From: Candidatus Aminicenantota bacterium
GTDB taxonomy: Bacteria; Acidobacteriota; Aminicenantia; Aminicenantales; JAFGBC01
Direction of reading: 5' to 3'
Assembly (NCBI GenBank): GCA_016933355.1
Contig: JAFGBC010000207.1
Location: forward strand, 1-5,319
Length of the DNA: 5,319 nt
Below, one piece after another: positions 5,298 to 5,319 of this stretch; the stretch's first letter is position 1, and each line of letters begins with the position of its first letter. The notes under the pieces were generated by a model that ran no database searches, was not told the DNA's origin, and saw only the letters and a list, made by a program, of their open reading frames with translations. The position numbers and the translations under genes are program-made.

Positions 5298-5319
5298 ATG
5301 AACGGAAAAAAACGGAAAC
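5298..5319 (+). CDS. Possible start of a plus-strand gene cut by the window edge
   Basis: ATG 5298-5300 opens a frame reading Met-Asn-Gly-Lys-Lys-Arg-Lys before the sequence ends. It is preceded by AAGGA (5292-5296), only one base from the ATG, and by a perfect TATAAT (5286-5291). The basic N-terminus could begin a signal peptide, membrane protein or nucleic-acid-binding protein, but seven residues do not allow a call. The upstream signals and the divergent layout are the reasons to list it. Confidence 0.45.

Noticed and set aside
1..5319. CRISPR array, tRNA/rRNA, insertion sequence or defence system
   Set aside because: No regularly spaced repeats, cloverleaf-like structures, transposase motifs or terminal inverted repeats were found. 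The genes read as housekeeping and envelope functions.

Overview
The window reads as ordinary chromosomal DNA of a high-GC, Gram-negative bacterium. Evidence for two membranes is a signal-peptide beta-barrel protein that ends in an aromatic phenylalanine. Genes show strong GC bias at third codon positions, AGGAGG-type ribosome binding sites and recognisable TTGACA/TATAAT-type promoters. The mix of protein types (secreted BD-FAE-like hydrolase, LEA14-like exported protein, small barrel) would suit Acidobacteriota or Candidatus Aminicenantota, but that placement is an impression, not a demonstration. No tRNA, rRNA, CRISPR array, transposase or integrase is visible.

Layout. Bases 2-115 hold the possible 3' end of a plus-strand gene. 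A 51-codon plus-strand small ORF (250-405) follows, converging on a 119-residue unknown protein on the minus strand (480-839), with a hairpin between them. Further along on the minus strand are a signal-peptide alpha/beta hydrolase (975-1889) and a Sua5/YrdC/TsaC-type threonylcarbamoyladenylate synthase (2070-2717). The synthase diverges from a plus-strand outer-membrane beta-barrel protein (2930-3709), and each has its own well-formed promoter in the 212-base gap. The barrel gene ends in a textbook Rho-independent terminator (3739-3773). Next is a probable two-gene minus-strand operon: an exported tandem LEA14-like protein (4324-5178), then a compact nitroreductase (3780-4295) 28 bases downstream. 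At the right edge a new plus-strand gene may begin at 5298, with a perfect TATAAT placed so close to its ATG that the mRNA could be leaderless.

How the genes fit together. tsaC is a housekeeping tRNA-modification gene (t6A37). The hydrolase, barrel and LEA-like protein all carry export signals and belong to the cell envelope or periplasm, while the nitroreductase should be a cytoplasmic flavoprotein. Apart from the LEA-like/nitroreductase pair, no shared pathway is evident, and I see no convincing new multi-gene system. The points most worth a second look are the 51-codon ORF, the unrecognised 119-residue protein, the hydrolase's unclear catalytic acid, the divergent promoter pair and the leaderless-looking start at the right edge.
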